DNA of 6,565 nt from Pseudomonadota bacterium (GTDB lineage: Bacteria; Pseudomonadota; Alphaproteobacteria; Reyranellales; Reyranellaceae): assembly GCA_023436825.1 (NCBI GenBank), contig JAEZHS010000567.1, forward strand, positions 1 through 6,565. The letters are read 5' to 3'. Shown here piece by piece: positions 4,018 through 6,565 of the stretch; positions within the stretch are counted from its first letter, which is position 1; each line of letters begins with the position of its first letter. The notes beneath the pieces were generated by a model. That model was not told the DNA's origin. It searched no databases and saw only the letters and a list, made by a program, of their open reading frames with translations. The translations under genes were made by a program, and so were the position numbers.

Positions 4018-5187
4018 ATGGCTGCAGCCCGCCGCAATCTCCCGCTTGCAGCCTTGATGCTCGCCCTGGTCGTGGCGGCGGCGCTGGCCCTGCCGTCGGC
4101 CATGTGGACCTGCCTGGTGGCGACGGTTCTTGGACTCGCAGGTGTCGTGCTGTTCCGCGGCAATGGCTGGAGAACGGGCGCGCTGCTGGCCGCGGCGCTG
4201 GCGCTGAGCCTCGCCCTGCTCGATGCCTTCGCCGGCCTGCTCACACCGACGGCGCACGGCGCGGGGCTGGTGCGCTCGGTCGAGCCGCGCTGGTGGCCCC
4301 AGCCGCATCCCGTGCTGGGCTTCCGGCCCAAGCCCGACAGCACCGCCGTGGCGACCGCGACCTACGATGGCCAGCCGGTCTATCACGAGACCTATCACAT
4401 CGATTCCGAGAGCGGCCGCGTCACCCCTGCGGCGCCTCCGGGCGCTGACCTTTACCTCTTCCTGGGCGATTCCTTCATGTTCGGCCAGGGCATCAAGGAC
4501 CAGGATACGCTGCCCTGGCTGTTCGCCGAAGCCAACGACGGCAAGGTGCGCACGCTCAACCTCAGCGCGCCGGGCAGCGCGCCCAACCACCTGGTGCGCG
4601 CCTTCGAAGCGGGCCTGCTCGACCGCTACGTCGGCCAGCGGGTGAAGGCCGTGATCGTCTGGATCATCCCGGCCCAGCTCGCGCGCGTCACCGGCGACGG
4701 CTCGTGGCTCGCCTCCTCGCCGCGCTACGAGCTTGCCGACGGCAAGCTGGTGCACACGGGGTCGTTCACCGACTATCGCCTGAGCCATCCGCTCGACGGC
4801 CTGAAATATTACCTGGGCGAGCTCTTCCCCTTCGTCGGCGCGATCGGCGAGAAGCAGCGGCAGCAGGAACAGCTGAAGCTGTTCGTCGCCATGATAGCGC
4901 GGCTCCAGCAGTATGCGCGCGAAAAGTTCAACGCGCCGCTGGTCGTGGTCTATTCCTGGCCCGACGAGAAGTCGCGTGGCCTGCACGGCGATTCGGCGAT
5001 CGACCAGTCGCAGCTGGTCGACGTCATCGTGCAGCTGCGCAAGATGGGCATCGAGCTGGTGCGCGTCGACGACCTCACCTCGGGCAAGCCGACCGACAGG
5101 CTCCTGATCCCGCACGACGGCCATCCGAGGCGCTACACCAACGAGCTCATCGCGAACGAGCTGAAGAAGCGGTTGATCAAGCCCTAG
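4018..5187 (+). CDS. Membrane-anchored SGNH/GDSL hydrolase-like protein
   Basis: This 389-residue protein starts at ATG 4018; GGAGG at 4000-4004 lies 13 bases upstream, longer than ideal. Three hydrophobic helices (about 9-26, 30-47 and 53-75) anchor it in the inner membrane. The remaining globular part, most likely periplasmic, begins with WWPQPHPVLGFRPKPDS. Residues 145-158 (LYLFLGDSFMFGQG) carry the nucleophile block with Ser152. Residues 181-190 (NLSAPGSAPN) fit the second block. Residues 364-370 (IPHDGHP) supply the catalytic Asp/His pair (Asp367, His369), as in AlgX/SGNH-type proteins. The family removes or transfers acyl groups, often acetyl, on polysaccharides or lipids. The substrate here is unknown; an envelope polysaccharide is a reasonable guess from the topology. 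The third canonical GxN block is not obvious. The gene ends in a small hairpin and is followed after 104 bases by the solute-binding protein gene; no acyltransferase or glycan gene is visible nearby. Confidence 0.85.
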   Translation: MAAARRNLPLAALMLALVVAAALALPSAMWTCLVATVLGLAGVVLFRGNGWRTGALLAAALALSLALLDAFAGLLTPTAHGAGLVRSVEPRWWPQPHPVLGFRPKPDSTAVATATYDGQPVYHETYHIDSESGRVTPAAPPGADLYLFLGDSFMFGQGIKDQDTLPWLFAEANDGKVRTLNLSAPGSAPNHLVRAFEAGLLDRYVGQRVKAVIVWIIPAQLARVTGDGSWLASSPRYELADGKLVHTGSFTDYRLSHPLDGLKYYLGELFPFVGAIGEKQRQQEQLKLFVAMIARLQQYAREKFNAPLVVVYSWPDEKSRGLHGDSAIDQSQLVDVIVQLRKMGIELVRVDDLTSGKPTDRLLIPHDGHPRRYTNELIANELKKRLIKP

Positions 5188-5204
5188 CTGGTCCGGAAGA
5201 CCAG
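5188..5204 (+). terminator. Hairpin directly after the SGNH gene stop codon
   Basis: CTGGTC (5188-5193) and GACCAG (5199-5204) form a perfect 6-bp stem with a CGGAA loop, starting at the base after the TAG stop. No T run follows, so it is a weak terminator at best; it may instead protect the 3' end of the mRNA. A second, bulged hairpin (GACGGCT/AGCCCGTC, 5217-5238) lies 12 bases further on. Confidence 0.35.
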
Positions 5205-5291
5205 TCCCAACCGGTGGACGGCTTCGCGTCAGCCCGTCTACAGTACACACCTGAAGAAGCGGCGGATGCCGCGCGTTCTGGGAGGAACACG

Positions 5292-6565
5292 ATGACGTCG
5301 ATCCAGTCGCGTCTGCTCAAAGTCATGCTTCCGCTGGCCGCCGTCGCCGGCTTCGCAGCCGAACCGGCCATGGCCCAGAAGAAGGGCGGCACACTCACGG
5401 TCGGCATCGAGCTCGACATCGCGGGCTTCGATCCGCTGAAGGTCGGCGTCTACGACACCTCGCCCAACATCGCCGCCAGCCTGTTCCTGGAGCAGCTCAC
5501 CCGGCTCGACGACAACGGCAAGCCCAAGCCCAGCCTCGCCCTGTCGTGGTCCCATTCCGACGACTTCAGGACCTGGACCTTCAAGCTGCGGCCCGACGTG
5601 AAGTTCTCGGACGGCACGCCGTTCAACGCGCAGGCGGTGGCCTTCAACTTCAACCGCCAGAAGGATCCCAAGAACAACTGCCGCTGCGCCTTCTACATCG
5701 CCAACATCCTGAGCGTCGAACCCACGGACGATCTGACCGTCGTCTACAAGCTCAAGGACCCGGCGGTGAACTTCCCCGCGCTGCTGACGCGGCCCGATCA
5801 GAACAGCACCATCCATTCGCCCACGGCCATGCAGACCAAGGGCGACGACTACAATCGCAATCCCGTCGGCACGGGACCCTTCGTCATCAAGTCGTGGACG
5901 GCCGGCGACCGCATGGTGCTGGAGCGCAATCCCGACTACTGGGACAAGAACAAGCCCAACCTCGACCGCGTCGTGCTGCGGCCCTTGCCCGACGCGCAGT
6001 CGCGCTTCGCCAGCCTGGTCTCCGGCGAGACCGACGTGGTGTGGGCCGACGAGTTCGAGGCCGACAACATCGCCCGCGCGCGCAAGAACAACGCGCTGAA
6101 GGTGCTGTCCTATACCGGCTCGGGCGCCGGCGTCGCCGCACTCAACACCAAGGTGCCGCCGCTCGACGACGTGCGCGTGCGCCAGGCGCTGATGATGGGG
6201 CTCGATCGCAAGAAGACATCGCAGGCCTTGACCAACGGCCTCGCCAAGCCCGCGACCAACCCCTACGGCGAGGGCTCGTGGGTGAAGTGCAATGACGACG
6301 GCGCCCTGCCCAACGATCCCAAGAAGGCGGCCGAGCTGATCAAGGAGTACGGCAAGCCGGTCAAGTTCAAGATGCTGTTCACGGCGACGCCGCGCGGTCG
6401 CGCCAACTCGCAGGTCTACCAGCAGCTCTGGAAGCAGATCGGCGCCGACATGGAGATCGAGCTGGTCGACCAGGCGACGTTCCCGCCGCGCGCCTTCCAG
6501 CGCAAGTTCGACATCATCGGCTGGCGCATCGTCGACTTCCCCGATCCCGACGTGCAGATGTTCGC
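5292..6565 (+). CDS. ABC transporter family 5 solute-binding protein (N-terminal 424 codons, runs off window)
   Basis: The ATG at 5292 has GGAGG six bases upstream, a strong start. Residues 1-28 are a signal peptide (basic SRLLK, core VMLPLAAVAGFAA, cleavage after PAMA). The mature part opens with KKGGTLTVGIELDIAGFDPL and carries the family 5 (DppA/OppA-like) features: LFLEQLTRLDDNGKPKPSLA near 65-84, WTFKLRPDVKFSDGTPFNAQ near 95-114, and the signature VGTGPFVIKSWTAGDRMVLE near 191-210 followed by RNPDYW. Such proteins capture peptides, nickel chelates, glutathione or opines in the periplasm and pass them to a permease/ATPase complex. The ligand cannot be told from this sequence. Family members have about 500-540 residues, so roughly 100 are missing, and permease genes may follow outside the window. 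Cysteines at 130 and 132 (NNCRCAFY) could pair as a disulfide in the periplasm; a third is at 333. Family call is firm. Confidence 0.96.
   Translation, partial: MTSIQSRLLKVMLPLAAVAGFAAEPAMAQKKGGTLTVGIELDIAGFDPLKVGVYDTSPNIAASLFLEQLTRLDDNGKPKPSLALSWSHSDDFRTWTFKLRPDVKFSDGTPFNAQAVAFNFNRQKDPKNNCRCAFYIANILSVEPTDDLTVVYKLKDPAVNFPALLTRPDQNSTIHSPTAMQTKGDDYNRNPVGTGPFVIKSWTAGDRMVLERNPDYWDKNKPNLDRVVLRPLPDAQSRFASLVSGETDVVWADEFEADNIARARKNNALKVLSYTGSGAGVAALNTKVPPLDDVRVRQALMMGLDRKKTSQALTNGLAKPATNPYGEGSWVKCNDDGALPNDPKKAAELIKEYGKPVKFKMLFTATPRGRANSQVYQQLWKQIGADMEIELVDQATFPPRAFQRKFDIIGWRIVDFPDPDVQMF

Noticed and set aside
4015..5250. 411-codon minus-strand open frame opposite the SGNH gene
   Set aside because: It mirrors a gene with membrane helices and catalytic blocks on the plus strand. 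The minus-strand protein shows no recognisable domain and no proper start signal.
5238..5816. 192-codon minus-strand open frame opposite the solute-binding protein
   Set aside because: The plus strand has the signal peptide, family 5 blocks and a strong ribosome-binding site; the minus frame is a by-product of the codon bias.
1..6565. CRISPR array, tRNA, insertion sequence or phage-defence island
   Set aside because: No regularly spaced repeats, cloverleaf, transposase motif or defence-type protein domain could be found on either strand.

Overview
The window is GC-rich (roughly two-thirds G+C by eye) with strongly G/C-ending codons. Its proteins resemble those of soil Alphaproteobacteria, with a rhizobial/Hyphomicrobiales or Reyranella-like flavour: a BrkB/YihY membrane protein, a PRC-barrel protein, a rhizobial-type small 'LENAAHCE' protein, an N-terminally divergent Crp/Fnr regulator, and a family 5 solute-binding protein. 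This placement is an inference from protein style, not from a marker gene. I see no tRNA, rRNA, CRISPR array, transposase, phage gene or integration site, so the region looks like ordinary chromosome.

Layout: (1) 1-668, minus strand, the N-terminal 222 codons of a YihY/BrkB-type membrane protein. (2) 731-1129, minus strand, an exported PRC-barrel protein 62 bases upstream of it and possibly co-transcribed. (3) 1344-1580, minus strand, a 78-residue protein with three heptad-spaced cysteines, followed by two tandem perfect hairpins (1254-1323). (4) 1803-2267, plus strand, a YfcE/MJ0936-type metallophosphoesterase. (5) 2268-2569, a 302-base gap with two interlocked inverted repeats, a good sigma70-like promoter pointing right and GC-rich hairpins, but no convincing gene. 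(6) 2570-3283, minus strand, a Crp/Fnr-family regulator. (7) 3183-3746, minus strand, a helical protein of unknown function overlapping the regulator's 5' end out of frame. (8) 4018-5187, plus strand, a membrane-anchored SGNH/GDSL hydrolase-like protein. (9) 5292 to the window edge, plus strand, the N-terminal 424 codons of an exported ABC-transporter peptide/solute-binding protein.

The parts look like independent household and envelope functions, not one large system. Genes 6 and 7 probably form a small operon whose junction is disturbed: the best ribosome-binding site plus ATG (3312-3326) lies in a different frame from the regulator body, and a single extra base in the GGGG run at 3227-3230 would explain this. 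The most unusual signals are this junction, the regulator's loss of the usual cyclic-nucleotide phosphate contacts, and the interlocked repeats beside a promoter at 2286-2349, next to the regulator's 3' end.
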